From Manduca sexta (taxonomy: Eukaryota > Arthropoda > Insecta > Lepidoptera > Sphingidae), in contig NC_051118.1 of assembly GCF_014839805.1 (NCBI RefSeq), forward strand, positions 124,001-188,000: a DNA stretch of 64,000 nt. The letters are read 5' to 3'. The position numbers and the translations under genes were made by a program. The notes under the pieces were generated by a model. That model worked only from the letters and a program-made list of their open reading frames with translations, did not search any database and was not told the DNA's origin. How positions within the stretch are numbered: the stretch's first letter is position 1; each line of letters begins with the position of its first letter. Below, one piece after another: positions 12,041 to 23,460 of the stretch.

Positions 12041-12560
12041 GGTCACCACTGCACCTGATGGTAAGTGGAGTGGGTCCAATAGAATATTGAATGATGAAAG
12101 ATGATTAATAATAATAATAATAATAATATCATCCCTGTATTATATACTCGCCCACTGCTGAGCACGGGCCTCCTCTACTACTGAGAAGGATTAGGCCTTA
12201 GTCCACCACGCTGGCCTAGTGCGGATTGGTAGACTTCACACACCTTCGAAATTCCTATAGAGAACTTCTCAGATGTGCAGGTTTCCTCACGATGTTTTCC
12301 TTCACCGTTAAAGCGAACGATAAATTCACAAAGAATACACACATGATTTTTTTAGAAAAGTCAGAGGTGTGTGCCCTTGGGGTTTGAACCTGCGGACACT
12401 CGTCTCGGCAGTCCGTTCCACACCCAACTAGGCTATCGCCGCTTATTTTTATGAAAGGTGATTACCCCTCGGCAATCGAAACAATTATGCCGGCCTGTTG
12501 GAACCGGATATACACAGGCTGATCCCGGAACGGTACATACTTACGTTGGCCACTAAGTGT
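12041..12560 (-). repeat. SINE-B copy interrupted by SINE-A
   Basis: Minus-strand copy: the CACCTGATGGTAAGTGGAGTGG block at 12052-12075, then a SINE-A insertion, then GGTGATTACCCCTCGGCA through ACACAGGCTGATCCCGGAA at 12457-12535. Confidence 0.8.
12108..12450 (-). mobile_element. SINE-A insertion with 14-bp target duplication
   Basis: A near full-length minus-strand SINE-A with a (TAA)n tail is flanked by ATGAAAGATGATTA (12094-12107) and ATGAAAGGTGATTA (12451-12464), a 14-base duplication of the SINE-B target with one mismatch. Length and variability of the duplication fit LINE-driven insertion. Confidence 0.85.
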
Positions 12561-12837
12561 CTTATGTGTGTGGGTTTATTTATCTTGCATCAAAGCGTAG
12601 CATTTTTACGTAATCAATTCGTATTGAACTAATTACTGTGGATGTTCTTGAAATATTTTTAGTCAGAAAAATATTGATTACGCTATAACTGCCTTAAAAT
12701 ATTCATCTCCGCCATATATTTTTCAAAACTCCAAACATCAGCTTTAAAATTGACAATATAGCCTGATGAGAATAAATATTCTGCTTCGGGGGCACCACCT
12801 TTGCTTTGCATTCATTAACGTATATTGAAATAATTGT

Positions 12838-13042
12838 ACTTATTTGACTAATATTTTTTATTCACATCCGACTTTAGACTTAGTCTCGAGTTCTTATATT
12901 ATTATGAGCGCCACTCCTTACATAACCACACGCTCTCAATTTTGAACTTATACCAGTTAGTTGTACGGTTTGCAGTACAGTTGAGTCGGACACAATGAGT
13001 GTACGGATCGCCAGATCTAGTACGTACTACATATATCGACGT
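12838..13042 (+). repeat. Unclassified repeat, partner of 5327-5530
   Basis: Same block order as the copy at 5327-5530, ending in ATCTAGTACGTACTACATATATCGACG. The ORF on the other strand is not conserved in the partner copy, so I do not read it as a gene. Confidence 0.65.
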
Positions 13043-14290
13043 TTGCATTTCAAAGTCAACGTTAGTAAAAATTTGTTCCACATTTTCACACAACATGGCG
13101 AGGTTTGTATTCCTCTAGTCAAGGTATAATTGTTATTCCCTGAGCCTTCTGAATGAATGAACGAACGAATCCATAAAATATGCAGAAAAGAACGTTACTG
13201 TCTGTATAAATGGGCAACACGAAGGCTGGATTTTCATATTTCCAAGTTTGCTTTGTTTGAAATATTTATTGTTGATAATATCCTAAGATTGACTTAGAAA
13301 ATGCCCCTGGATTTAAAGCCTTTTAATAAATATTTTATGTACTCTAAAAACTATTGCTAAGTGTTGCAATATCCATACAGCTACTCAAATAGATGCTATT
13401 CACTTTTGCTTGTGATATTACTTGAGATAATATCAAACAAAAGTCAATATCTTAAGTCGTTATTTATATATAATAATAATAAAGTGTATTAGTTAATTTT
13501 TTTAATAATTGTAAGAGTATTTATTTGTTAAATTAAACTCGTAATAAATAAAATAAATAAAATTTATAATACATAAAAACATCTCGACTGATATTTTAAG
13601 TCACAGCATATAACTTACTTTAACAGCAGAGTTTTGTTAATTGAACAACGCAGACTGAACTGGATACAAGCTCTTAAGTAACAATTTAAGGTTCATTTAA
13701 TAAATAGTAATACATGAAACGTCTACTTAAGATCTTACTTGAAGGTGAGATTACTTTATCTATATGGCCCTTTAAGTCACCATACTCATTCAAAATATAA
13801 ATATATACTAGCCTAGTAGTAGGATATAATCGGCAGTCTCACCACACGAAACGCAACAACGAGCTCACTTGCAACAACAACGAGCAATGGACCCAATACA
13901 AACCGCCCCAAGCCTTACTTATATCAAACATTTTTGTTGAACTAAACGGTGGCGGTAAATCAGGCCTAACCAAAAGTAAGACATCGCCTCTGCTAATGTA
14001 AAATATTGGCTAATTGTTAATTCACATGTTATATACTCGGTTGTGGTGTTCAAGGGTGTTGTGACACTAAAAATATGTTTTTTATTATCGCCATTGAACT
14101 GACATTGTTACTAACAATTAATAGTATCTAGTCGTGGCGTGTAGCGGTGATAGCCAAATTTGTGCTATAATATTTTATCGCAAAACATAAAATCCTTTAC
14201 ACTCATTTTAATGTAACAGGCAATGCTAGAGTACAAGAATATAATTCCATTTTATTATTCAACAAAAATCAACAAACCAATCAACCATCA
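13043..14290. other. No gene recognised
   Basis: AT-rich, with AATAAATAAAATAAAT runs near 13540. No repeat family of this window and no supportable exon was found. Confidence 0.55.
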
Positions 14291-14600
14291 AAACCAAAGC
14301 CTAGTTGGTTGTGGAACGGACTGCAGAGACGAATGTCCGCAGGTTCAGAACCCAAGGGCATGCACCTTTGACTTTTCTAAAAGTTATGTGTGTATCATTT
14401 GTTAATAATTTAACGGTGATAGAAAATATCATGAAGACACCTGCATACCTGGAAAGTTCTCCGTCAGAATATTGAAGTTATGTGAAGTCTACCAATCCGC
14501 AATGGGCCAGCGTGGTGGACTAAGTCTAATCCCTCTCAGTAGTAGAGAAGACCCGTGGTCAGTGGGACAGTAAATAATACAGGGCTGATATTATTATATT
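14291..14600 (+). repeat. SINE-A copy
   Basis: Plus-strand copy from AGCCTAGTTGGTTGTGGAAC through GAATGTCCGCAGGTTCAGAACC to ATACAGGGCTGATATTATTA. Confidence 0.85.
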
Positions 14601-14920
14601 TGTCGTGGTGTTTTGCTTGAATGGATGTACCACTATTGCTTCTAGATTTTTATTTTACTATACAGCCAGAAGCTTAAACTACACTGTTTCAGAATGAAGT
14701 GAATAATTAGCCACTTAAGTCTGTTCAGTGGCTCACTCCAACAAGCCAAGTGCCAAGAGGTAGATTTTTTGCACTTACAAATGATATGAAATAGAAATTA
14801 ATGAGAAAAGTTTGAATGGAAGCGTTGGGTGGCGTAACGCGATAGAATTCTTTTTAAATAAGTTATTCAGAATCGAAATCGTAGTTACGAAGATAGGTAC
14901 GTATTAAAATACTTCTGGTG

Positions 14921-15127
14921 GTAGGATATTTTTTATATCCGCCCGGATAGCGACCACCATACACAAACTGTTAAAACACGCCATAGTGGCCCACGTATTC
15001 GAGGATCAGCCTGTGTATATCCAGTTCGAACAGACCGGCATAGTGATGGTGACTGTTGAAGGGCAATCATCTCTCGTCAGTCAACATTCTATTGGACCCC
15101 ACTCCATTTACCATCAGCTGTAGCAGT
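14921..15127 (+). repeat. SINE-B copy
   Basis: Begins GGTGGTAGGATATTTTTTATATCCGCCCGGATAGCGACCACC and runs through the GTGTATATCCAGTTCGAACAG block to ATCAGCTGTAGCAGTGA. Confidence 0.8.
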
Positions 15128-15575
15128 GACAAAGGGTCCATATAACCCAATTCCTGCCTGCTTCCCTTTCGCCTTCCTTCCTAATCGTATTCTTCATTAC
15201 TGAAGGTCGTGTCCGTCTTGAAACCTCTTGACTGTGTCGATGACAAGCTGTTTCCAAGCCCTCCTGTCTTTGGCTTTCCTCAGGTCTATGGTAATAGGAA
15301 GTCTTGTTATACTTTTTATTTAATCAGACCAATGGGTAGGTTCTCGCTCACGTGGTCTTTCACCGTCTACTTTCCCTACAACCAGCAGTTTGTCAAAGTT
15401 TTCTGGCTGTCTTCGGGCAATATGGCCAAAGTAATAAGTTCCCTTTCTTAACTAGTGTAAAATCTAATTATCATTAAAACTATTTGCAAACGTCATTTGT
15501 ACATATCAGTAGTACCTATATATTGTGTCGGATTCCTTTTAGGGACATGTCGCCCTTCGCCACTGAGCTATAGGG
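15128..15575 (+). repeat. Repeat E copy split by a LINE fragment
   Basis: AAAGGGTCCATATAACCCAATTCCTGCCTGCTTCCC (15128-15168) and AAATCTAATTATCATTAAAACTATTTGCA (from 15461) to GCCCTTCGCCACTG (15551) are the two halves of a family whose uninterrupted copy is at 40605-40775. Between them sits a reverse-transcriptase tail. Confidence 0.6.
15171..15455 (-). pseudogene. Non-LTR retrotransposon pol, C-terminal fragment
   Basis: The minus strand reads YFGHIARRQPENFDKLLVVG then KVDGERPRERT. A frame break follows, and then RKAKDRRAWKQLVIDTVKRF and a stop. FGHI.RR....KL...GKV.G.R.R.R followed by a basic RRAW motif is the usual C-terminal tail of RTE-like endonuclease/reverse-transcriptase polyproteins. 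It is 5' truncated, has frameshifts and in-frame stops, and cannot encode an active protein. Confidence 0.65.
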
Positions 15576-15904
15576 GAGTCACATTGTCATGACCTTTAAA
15601 AAAAATGGTGAAATTACAGGTCACATGTATTTTTGTTGATACGCTAGAGGCATCACAAGGTGAAACTAAGTGGATTATTTATTTAAAACAGAATCGATCG
15701 GCCGATAAATACCCGGCCGTCGTGAGCTTCATGTTCAAGTATGCGACGTTAATAGTAAAATATTTCTATAATGTACAGGGTGTGGTCTATATTCCACTAA
15801 TTATATTTTAATCCTTTGCATGGAATTTACAAAGGATTTTGGAAGGTTGAGGACGCCATGAAATGCTAATTATTTGTTTGTTGGTTGGGTCATCATAATC
15901 ATCA

Positions 15905-16040
15905 GCCATAACAAAGGCCTCCCCCAAAGATTTCTAGACAGACCTATCGAAAGCGGCCTGTACCCAACGTGTTTCTACGAACTTTGTCAAGTCGTCTGTC
16001 CACCTTGCAGGTGGAAGCCCAGGTGCTGGTTGGGTGGTTA
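15905..16040 (-). pseudogene. LINE pol tail fragment (family H)
   Basis: The minus strand reads GLPPARWTDDLTKFVETRW then VQAAFDRS, stop, KSLGEAF. The R.P.RW.DDL....G..W.Q.A motif and the LGEAF end match the copies at 19165-19378 and 28425-28560. It is a short 3' relic of a non-LTR element. Confidence 0.65.
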
Positions 16041-16714
16041 GTATAAATAACATAAAGACTTTAGGTGTTCGTTAGAATACAGATCATGCAAGAATAAGAT
16101 ACTGTTTAAAATCGACTGAACGCCTTTTAAATTCCAAAAATAATTAATAAACACCCTATATATAAATTGGAAGGAAATTGCCAATTTATTAGATGCGCGG
16201 TAAAAGTAATAAACTCGATTTCATAATTGAAGCATCCTACAAGTATTTATTACTCCATTAATTAACTTTCATCTACCTTTTTTCAGTTTAATTCGATAAT
16301 TTTTTTCGATTGTGGTACTTTTCTTAACTTAAGGGAATGTCTAAATATATTATTTTACAGTGTCTGTGCCGTAAGAAGTTTTAACCAGAAAAGGAAACGA
16401 AACGTACAGTCGGCTCCATAAATAGCGGAACAACTTCAAAACTGTTCGACGTGTAAACTTAAATCGAAATATATTTTTTTGTTTATCTAATATAAAGTAA
16501 ACCATTTGGAGTTTATTTTAGTGAAGACGAAACAATGTTTGATACCGAATCAAAGGTTAAATGACGAATTGAAATTTTTAATTTGTTCAGCTAATTTGTA
16601 ACTAACTGTACATTAAAATTACAAGTAAATATTATAAACACACTTTTCGTCCTGAAGTACAAAAAAAGCTTCCTTAAAATTTTTAAACCAAAATTATGCT
16701 CGCGGTAAATTCTG

Positions 16715-17031
16715 TTAATAATAATATCAGCCTTGTATTACATACTGTCCCACTGCACGGGCCTACTCTACTACCAAGAGGAATTAGGCCATATTCCACC
16801 ACGCTGGTCTAGTGCGGATTGGCAGACTTCACATACCCTCAAAATCCCTATAGAGAACTTCTCAGGTATGCAGGTTTCCGCACGATGTTTTCCTTCACCG
16901 TTAAAGAAAGCGATAACACAAAGAATACACACATTACTTTAGAAAAGTCAGAGGTGTGTGTCTTTTGGTTTTGTACCTGTGGACATTCGCCACCCCACTC
17001 CGTTCCACTCCAAACTAGGCTATCGCCGCTT
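16715..17031 (-). repeat. SINE-A copy
   Basis: Minus-strand copy with (TAA)n tail at 16715-16725, the CAGCCTTGTATTACATACTG end block and the tRNA-like head CTAGGCTATCGCCGC at 17015-17031. Two overlapping chance ORFs run through it. Confidence 0.85.
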
Positions 17032-17348
17032 CAATTCTGTTTATTTGTGAAAATTTCTCTATTTACCCCGTAAGTATTACTTATTTACTCCATTTATATT
17101 ACTTTTATAACTTCCGCATATGCTATCAGAACTTGTTAAATAAAAAGGTCAAAAATTTAAAGTCTACAAACATGGCACGATTATGTCGCACGAATATTTA
17201 AAATGAAATAACGTGTCGAATAATGTGATTGCGATTTAGATAAAATAGCGTGTTTTTATTTACAATGGATTTCATTTCACGACTTCCTAAAAGGTTTATA
17301 ATTTAAGTAGTTTTATGTTACAATTAAAATGACGCTTCTAGCCACTTA

Positions 17349-17503
17349 AAGCATCGAAATGTTTGCCGGCAAACATGACAGCTACATGACATTACGCGTG
17401 TCACGGAAAAATAACCTTATTATGTAGTATATAAAGTTATATTCCCGTGACACACGTAAATGTCATGTAGCTGTCATGTTTGCTGGCAAACATTCCGATG
17501 CTT
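17349..17503. repeat. Long palindrome (about 60-bp arms)
   Basis: 17349-17408 (AAGCATCGAAATGTTTGCCGGC...) is the reverse complement of 17442-17503 with only a few mismatches; the AT-rich loop is 33 bases. No clear target duplication is visible outside the arms. Either a small foldback MITE or a hairpin-RNA locus would look like this. Confidence 0.8.
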
Positions 17504-17889
17504 CATGAATTAATATTATTGTTTTTAGGAATAAGCTTAACAAACACGAATTAACAATCAGTTTAATAAACACGAATGGCAACCCTTTCATTAATTAGTC
17601 ATGTTTTATTTTTCAAACATAGTGCCACCTGAGGAGAGATATAATATTAATAAATAGTAATTAAATTACTCGTATTCAACACAATTATGCCTGCCAGTAA
17701 AACTATTGTATCCTCGACGCATTTTAATTTTAGGGTTTATATAAATTTAAGTCAATAGTTCAAAATGTTCAACTCGATCCATGAAGCATTGTCTACCTTC
17801 TGTCTTTAGGTTATAATTTAAAATCACATGACTACTGCAAGTTTCTGCATACTTCTTGGTATTAATCTGTAGTTAATTTACTTAACTGT

Positions 17890-18800
17890 ATATATTATTA
17901 TAAAACCAAGTCCCAGCCGTGTCTGTCTGAACGCGATAAACTCATAATCCGCCAAATATTTTGATGAAATTTGGTATGGAGATAGATTGTGACCTTAGGA
18001 AGGACAGTCTTTATTCCAGGAAAATATATAGCAGGCCTTTCACCATGAAAAACTATCACGCAAGCAAATCTGGAAGCAAAAACGAATCATATAAAATTTC
18101 CAAAGTTTAACTCCAAGCATGACGCATTTTCTACCATTTTACTTTGTGAGATACAGAAATATTAACCTTTTTTTGGTTTCACGGAGAAAGTACTTACTAC
18201 CAGCCTTCATGGGGGGCGACTGTTATGTGGAGGTCACCGACTGGAGTTTTGTGGTTTTAAAGGTATGTAAATTTACTGAAGTTTAATGTAATTAAATGAA
18301 ACCTGCATTCCAATCTACGTAGGCTTTTTGACTCGGCACGACTGCTGAATCCAATCCATCAATGCCGTAAACAGAGTTGTTTGCAATGCGGCTCCACCGT
18401 TTCGAATTATACATAAACTGTTGCGTACGGACCATGTGAATGAATTTTCAGGGAATTAAAATCCTTTTCTGAACTTTTCCGATAATGTTAATCTAGGACA
18501 TGGTCTAGGTCTACCTGCATAGCAAATTTCATTCATATCCGTTCAATGGGTTCTGCGTTTACCTCTAACTAAACATTTTACCCTGACCAACTATCGCATT
18601 TAAAAAATGACTGGCTTTTGCTCGCGGCTTCGCCCGCGTGAAGGAGTTTTCCGGGATAATTTTGATTGAAATTATGACCAAATTTCACAAAATCATTATA
18701 AATTTTAGCCTATGTGTTATTCTGATGTATAACCAATGTTACTGTAAAGTTTCATCTAAATCCGTTCAGTAGTTTTTTCGTGAAAGAGGAACAAACATAC
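17890..18800 (+). repeat. Retroelement-tail repeat region
   Basis: Contains CCGTGTCTGTCTGAACGCGATAAACTC, CGCGGCTTCGCCCGCGTGAAGGAGTTTTCCGGG and TTTCATCTAAATCCGTTCAGTAG, strings that occur in many copies in lepidopteran DNA and partly recur here at 30060-30150, 35360-35590 and 59870-59900. At least two elements appear joined. No reading frame. Confidence 0.5.
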
Positions 18801-19164
18801 ATTCATCCTCACAAACTTTTACATTTAGCAGGATGTTTAGAAATTCTCCAAAAACAAACAACAATCCATACGTCTACTATATTGAGCAGAGTGTTAGGGG
18901 ACACATTTTTCGTACACGGGAAACAACAGGGAGACGGAATTACCTCTTCCCTGAAGGCATCAGGGCGGGTGGTCAATAAACCCGAGCAAAAAAGCTCGAG
19001 TCAGAGAAAATTCTGAAAGTTGAAGTAGGATGTTTAGAAGGTTTCAGGAATTGAGGCATATTGCACTCGTATACAATTATTGAGAATCTGTAGCTACTGT
19101 AAAGGCAACTACAAGTTCTTGTGCATTCTATTGCTGCGAGAGCTTGCGAGTTTAACCTGACTTT

Positions 19165-19378
19165 ACATTCATCATCTCAGCCACAGGAAGTCTACTGCTG
19201 AACATAGGCCTCCCCCAAGGATCTCCACGTCAACCTGTTGGAAGCGGCCTGCATCCAGCGACTTCCTGCGACCTTAGCCAGGTCGTCCGTCCACCTTGTA
19301 GGCGGGCGTCCGACATTTCGCTTGCCTGTACGTGGCCTCCACTCTAGAATCTTTCGACCCCAACGGCCATCGACTTTA
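19165..19378 (-). pseudogene. LINE pol tail fragment (family H)
   Basis: On the minus strand the frame reads GRWGRKILEWRPRTGKRN, then VGRPPTRWTDDLAKVAGSRW and MQAASNRLTWRSLGEAYVQQ before a stop. This is the basic C-terminal end common in CR1/RTE/Jockey-class retrotransposon polyproteins. Only this tail is present. Confidence 0.75.
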
Positions 19379-19710
19379 CATTAGCAAGATTATATCCTTG
19401 CATCAAATAAAAAATCGTTTCCAAATTGTAGCAAGGCCAAGGAATTTGAGCATTGCGTGAGGACCAAACTACGACAATAATATTTTTAAAGATAAAGTCT
19501 GTCATTGAACTCTGAAATTAACTAGCGTGCCTTCATTATATTTAACCAAACATTTAATGTAATGCGGCAGTTAGTGCGTAAAATATATTTGGTCATATTT
19601 CGACCTTGTTCTAGTAAACATGTGAAAAAGAAATTATTTATTTACGCCATTAATTCACAAAGCTTTCATACATGTTTCACACGCATACTAATGGCTCCAA
19701 GATTGAATTA

Positions 19711-20012
19711 ATAAGGCCCTGTATTATATACTGCCCATTGCTATACACGGGCCTCCTCTACTTAGAGGGTTTAGGCTTTAGTCCACCACGCTGACGTAGT
19801 CCGGGTGGGCAACCTTCTCATACCCTCGAAAGTCTTATGGGGAATTCTCAGTTTTGTAGATTTTCTCACGATGTTTTCCATCACCGTTAAAGAAAACGAT
19901 AATTTTTCACAATAAACACTTAAAAAACGCAGAGGTTCGGATTTGGGTTTTAAACCTGTTGGAAATCCGTCTCGCTGAACCGTTCCATACCCAACTAGAC
20001 TACCGTACACTT
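19711..20012 (-). repeat. SINE-A copy
   Basis: Minus-strand copy from CCCTGTATTATATACTGCCC to the head block ACTAGACTACCGT. It is more diverged than the copies at 10340 and 12108. Confidence 0.8.
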
Positions 20013-20244
20013 CCAATAATTACTTATTATTAAATGTTTAACGCACGAGGCCAACGGTATGGTCTAAGGCCTTAACTCGGTAGTATAAACCAGTGCTCAG
20101 CAGTACGACTGTCTAGTATTATAACACATTTAACGGTTTACCCAGCGCACGCATCGGAAACCCTCAAAAGGAATAAATTTTTCTCGTTTTTGCAACATTT
20201 TTCATTAATGCTCCGCTCCTATTTGTCATAGCGTGATGTTATAT

Positions 20245-20375
20245 AGCTCATAGCCTTCCTTGATAGATGGACTATCCAACACTAAAAGTATTTTTCAATT
20301 CGAACCAGTAGTGTCTTAGATTAGCGCGATCTAACAAACAAATTCTTCAGCTTTATGTATATGTATAGATATAGA
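20245..20375 (-). repeat. Repeat R2 copy
   Basis: Reverse complement of the block order at 2640-2760: GGACTATCCAACACTAAAAG, CAATTCGAACC, CAAACAAATTCTTCAGCTTTAT. Confidence 0.6.
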
Positions 20376-22099
20376 TTATTATAAATGTGTCAAGTTCATT
20401 CTAATTCCCACGCTCTTTGGTCTACCGTGGCACCTACGAACAGTGTCAGGGTTTCAGAAAAAGTGTCATATCTCTTGGTTGCGTTGACTTATAAGTTTGA
20501 TTTTTCCACTGATGATGAATACAGTAGACCCAAGGATTTGTGAGGTGTTGATAATGTTGATAAAATGCGTTATAATACAAAAACATTAACCAGTTTTAAG
20601 TTCTTTTAGGCTCCGCACAGACGTCAATGTGTTGCCAGGAAACACAACTGAAGTTGTAGATTTCTTCATTAATAGTATATAGAGAATTTCTCAATAAGAA
20701 TTTGACAATGTAGGACGCATAATGATTTATGTTAACGCGAATTTTAGACACCGAAATAAAATAAGTTTTTGGATTTTATCGCTACTTTCTAAAGTTAAAT
20801 TTTTCTCATGATGTTTCGTCGACTTTGCAAACGTCGAGAAAAAATAATTAAATACAAAAATCCGCAATAATATCTAAAAACTAGTTTTATTTCAACGTAC
20901 GACGCCTTATTCGCAATTTTACACCAATATTTGCGTAAAATAAACGTAGAGTCTATCAAACTCCACCTAATTCCCAGGAGTGAGTGTAACATTGAGCGAA
21001 GTCATCCCGGGGCGCGACACTCGTCTAAAATGAATGTGAATAAGGACAAAAGAACTCATTAAGGCAAGCAAACTTGAGTTACTGCGCTTTGTACCCCCTG
21101 GGATCACAACAGTGTGAACACTCGACTTTGGAACATAACTTGTAGATTTTAGGGTTATATTTCAATCCAAATATGTTTATGATAATGTTTACTTGCTGGC
21201 TGCAGATCGCTTCAGTTTGATCTGGAAAGTTTTAGAGGTGTTCAGAAGTGGAATTCCAGATAATCATGTTTATCGGACATTATTTTTCTTTTATTACTTT
21301 GAATTACGAGAGGAGCTTGCCGTTCGCCTAATGGTTCGCCTAATTTTCATTCACAATTGAAATAAAACACCTGATTCAAGACGCAAACATGCTATCTTCT
21401 AAAGTATGCTCATAAATAAATATACCACAATAAAAAGAAGTATTTGCTCCTCATCACGCAGTCTCAATAAACTTCAAGCCGCGCATCAAATTTCAAGTAT
21501 TATGCTCGGCTCTGTTATTTATTACAAACAAGCTTGACGCCTTCTTCAGAAGGAATTAAGTGTAATTTTCTTTGACAGAGTCGAATGACTTCATAATGCA
21601 GTGCATATTTCCAGCTCATTTTGGTCTTTATCATGTTTTGAGGGAACAATTGGGTCATCTGAGGCTGAATCAGAGCTAATAATAAATAATCTACAAGCCA
21701 AAATAGGAACATGATTATAATATACATGTTTGTTAACATGATAAGACCAAAAAGGGATGTTTCCTTTTGAAGATTAAACGTTACAAAATATTATTATGTA
21801 ATAGAAAGTTGATTGATAATAATAAAAATATAATCGGTAATACAATGTTTTTAACCGACTTCAAAAAAAAGGAGGAGGTTATCAATTGACGTGAATTTTT
21901 TTTCTTTTATGTTTTTTTTACCTCAGACCTCGCTCATTTATGAACCGATTTGGAAAATTCTTTTTTTTATATTTAGTATACCGTGTTTATTTTTCATCTA
22001 TTTTAAAGAGCCAAACACTACAAATAATATTACATACATACATATATGTCTACATTTCTATTATCATGAGTGGTTTAAAGACCTTTGAAGAAATTATTG
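20376..22099. other. No gene recognised
   Basis: AT-rich. 21295-21335 has a scrap of repeat D (GAGCTTGCCGTTCGCCTAATGG). 21856-21885 holds the ACCGACTTCAAAAAAAAGGAGG motif seen at the start of many lepidopteran repeats. Short overlapping ORFs at 21.5-22.1 kb show no domain. Confidence 0.55.
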
Positions 22100-22315
22100 C
22101 ACACTCACGCCTTTTATCTCCGAAGTGGTAGGCAGAAACGCGAATAATGCAACCACTTTTCACCATGCGTATTCCGTCCCATAATGTGATAAAGGGCGAA
22201 GTATATCGCCATATTGAGAACGAATTCCAGACTCCAGGCTGATACTGCATAGAAAAAACCGATATGACTTCTCGACCCGGGGATCGAACCCGTGACTGAG
22301 GCAGTCAATTATTAT
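22100..22315 (-). repeat. SINE-C copy
   Basis: On the minus strand this is a diverged copy of the tRNA-derived family best seen at 41447-41699. It has a tRNA-like head (GACTGCCTCAGTCACGGGTTCGATCCCCGGGT, with a B-box) near 22310, followed by the CTGGAATTCG and ATCACATTATGGGACGGAATACG blocks. Confidence 0.75.
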
Positions 22316-22509
22316 ATCTCCGAAACTGAGTATACTTGTTTCCAATTTTAGTGTTACCTTTTTTTTTATTGTTACAACTATTCGAAGCTTGAATAACACT
22401 TTTATTAATGATATTATATTTTAAACTACAGATAATTTTATAAATGTATGAAACAGCTATGAAAAATATTGACATTTATAAACTAACTAATTAAACTGTC
22501 ATAATTTTT

Positions 22510-22700
22510 GATCCAACTTACTTATAGGTTTGATTTTTTCACAGCTGAAGGAGACTGTGGTACCGAGAATTAGATATACATATTAACTTGATATTTGTAT
22601 ACATTCCTGAGACAAAGGGCCTGGACAGACGAACAAACGGACTGATACATGCCAAAAACTGATCCTATGTGGGTTCCTTTGAGATGGTTCCTAAAAGATG
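22510..22700 (+). repeat. Repeat K copy 1
   Basis: Shares with 23265-23460, in the same order: GTTTGATTTTTTCACAGCTGAAGGAGAC, ATATACATAT, GTATTCC..GACAAAGGG, GACAGACGAAC and TGATCCTATGTGGGTTCCTTT. Confidence 0.6.
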
Positions 22701-23264
22701 TTACAATTGTTACACTTACTGTCTTATACATAAAGTTCATAAATAACACGAGCTATTAACCTTTGTAGTCGCTATTATTTAGAAATTATGTACCGTATCG
22801 ATGAAAATCATAACATTGATTATAACGCACTACTGAATAGGTATTTGCACCTTCATCGACCGATTGAAAAAGGCTCAGTAAAACTTAATGATCTGATTAT
22901 AACTTTGCCTGCAAATCAGTGGGTTATTATTCTGAATCCATATTGAAGTTAAAAAACGGACAAGAGTTGGACTCTCGCACCGATGTTTCCGTACAAACTT
23001 GTAGGTAAGGTATCTAAGTATATATGTAAGTTCAAACTAGACAAACTTAACTTTGCCGTTCGTTCCCTAGACACGGTGATTGTACCAACAGCAACTAATA
23101 AGTTTGTAATAGTAAATTCGATTTTACTTACTAATTTCTGATTTGTTCCTTTACATGTGCTGTAAGACATTGCTTCTTGTTACATTTCATGATTCTAGGT
23201 CGACTGGAAGTATCGTATACGTTTTGATTCTTTTGTGAAATCGCAAAATATGCGATATAAATGC

Positions 23265-23460
23265 ATATCTTTTGATACCGTTTACTTGCAAGTTTGTTTC
23301 TCTCACAGCTGAAAGAGACCGTAGTCTCGAGTACTTGATATACATATCATCTTAATAGGTGTGCGTATTCCCGAGAAAAAGGGTTTAGACAGACATACAC
23401 ACAGACAAAATTAATCCTATAAAGGTTTCTTTTGTGGTACGTACCTTACTAACCGAATCA
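23265..23460 (+). repeat. Repeat K copy 2
   Basis: Contains CACAGCTGAAAGAGACCGTAG, ATTCCCGAGAAAAAGGG and AGACAGACATACACACAGAC. It is the common hairpin-like lepidopteran repeat also present at 22510-22700. The flanking 23461-24660 has no recognised gene; 24330-24380 has a tRNA-like GGTAGTTCAGTCAG..GGGTTCAAAGCC string. Confidence 0.6.

Noticed and set aside
18780..19016. 78-codon plus-strand ORF
   Set aside because: It starts inside a retroelement tail and has no recognisable domain.
22050..22400. Cluster of overlapping minus-strand ORFs
   Set aside because: They run through a SINE-C copy in different frames.
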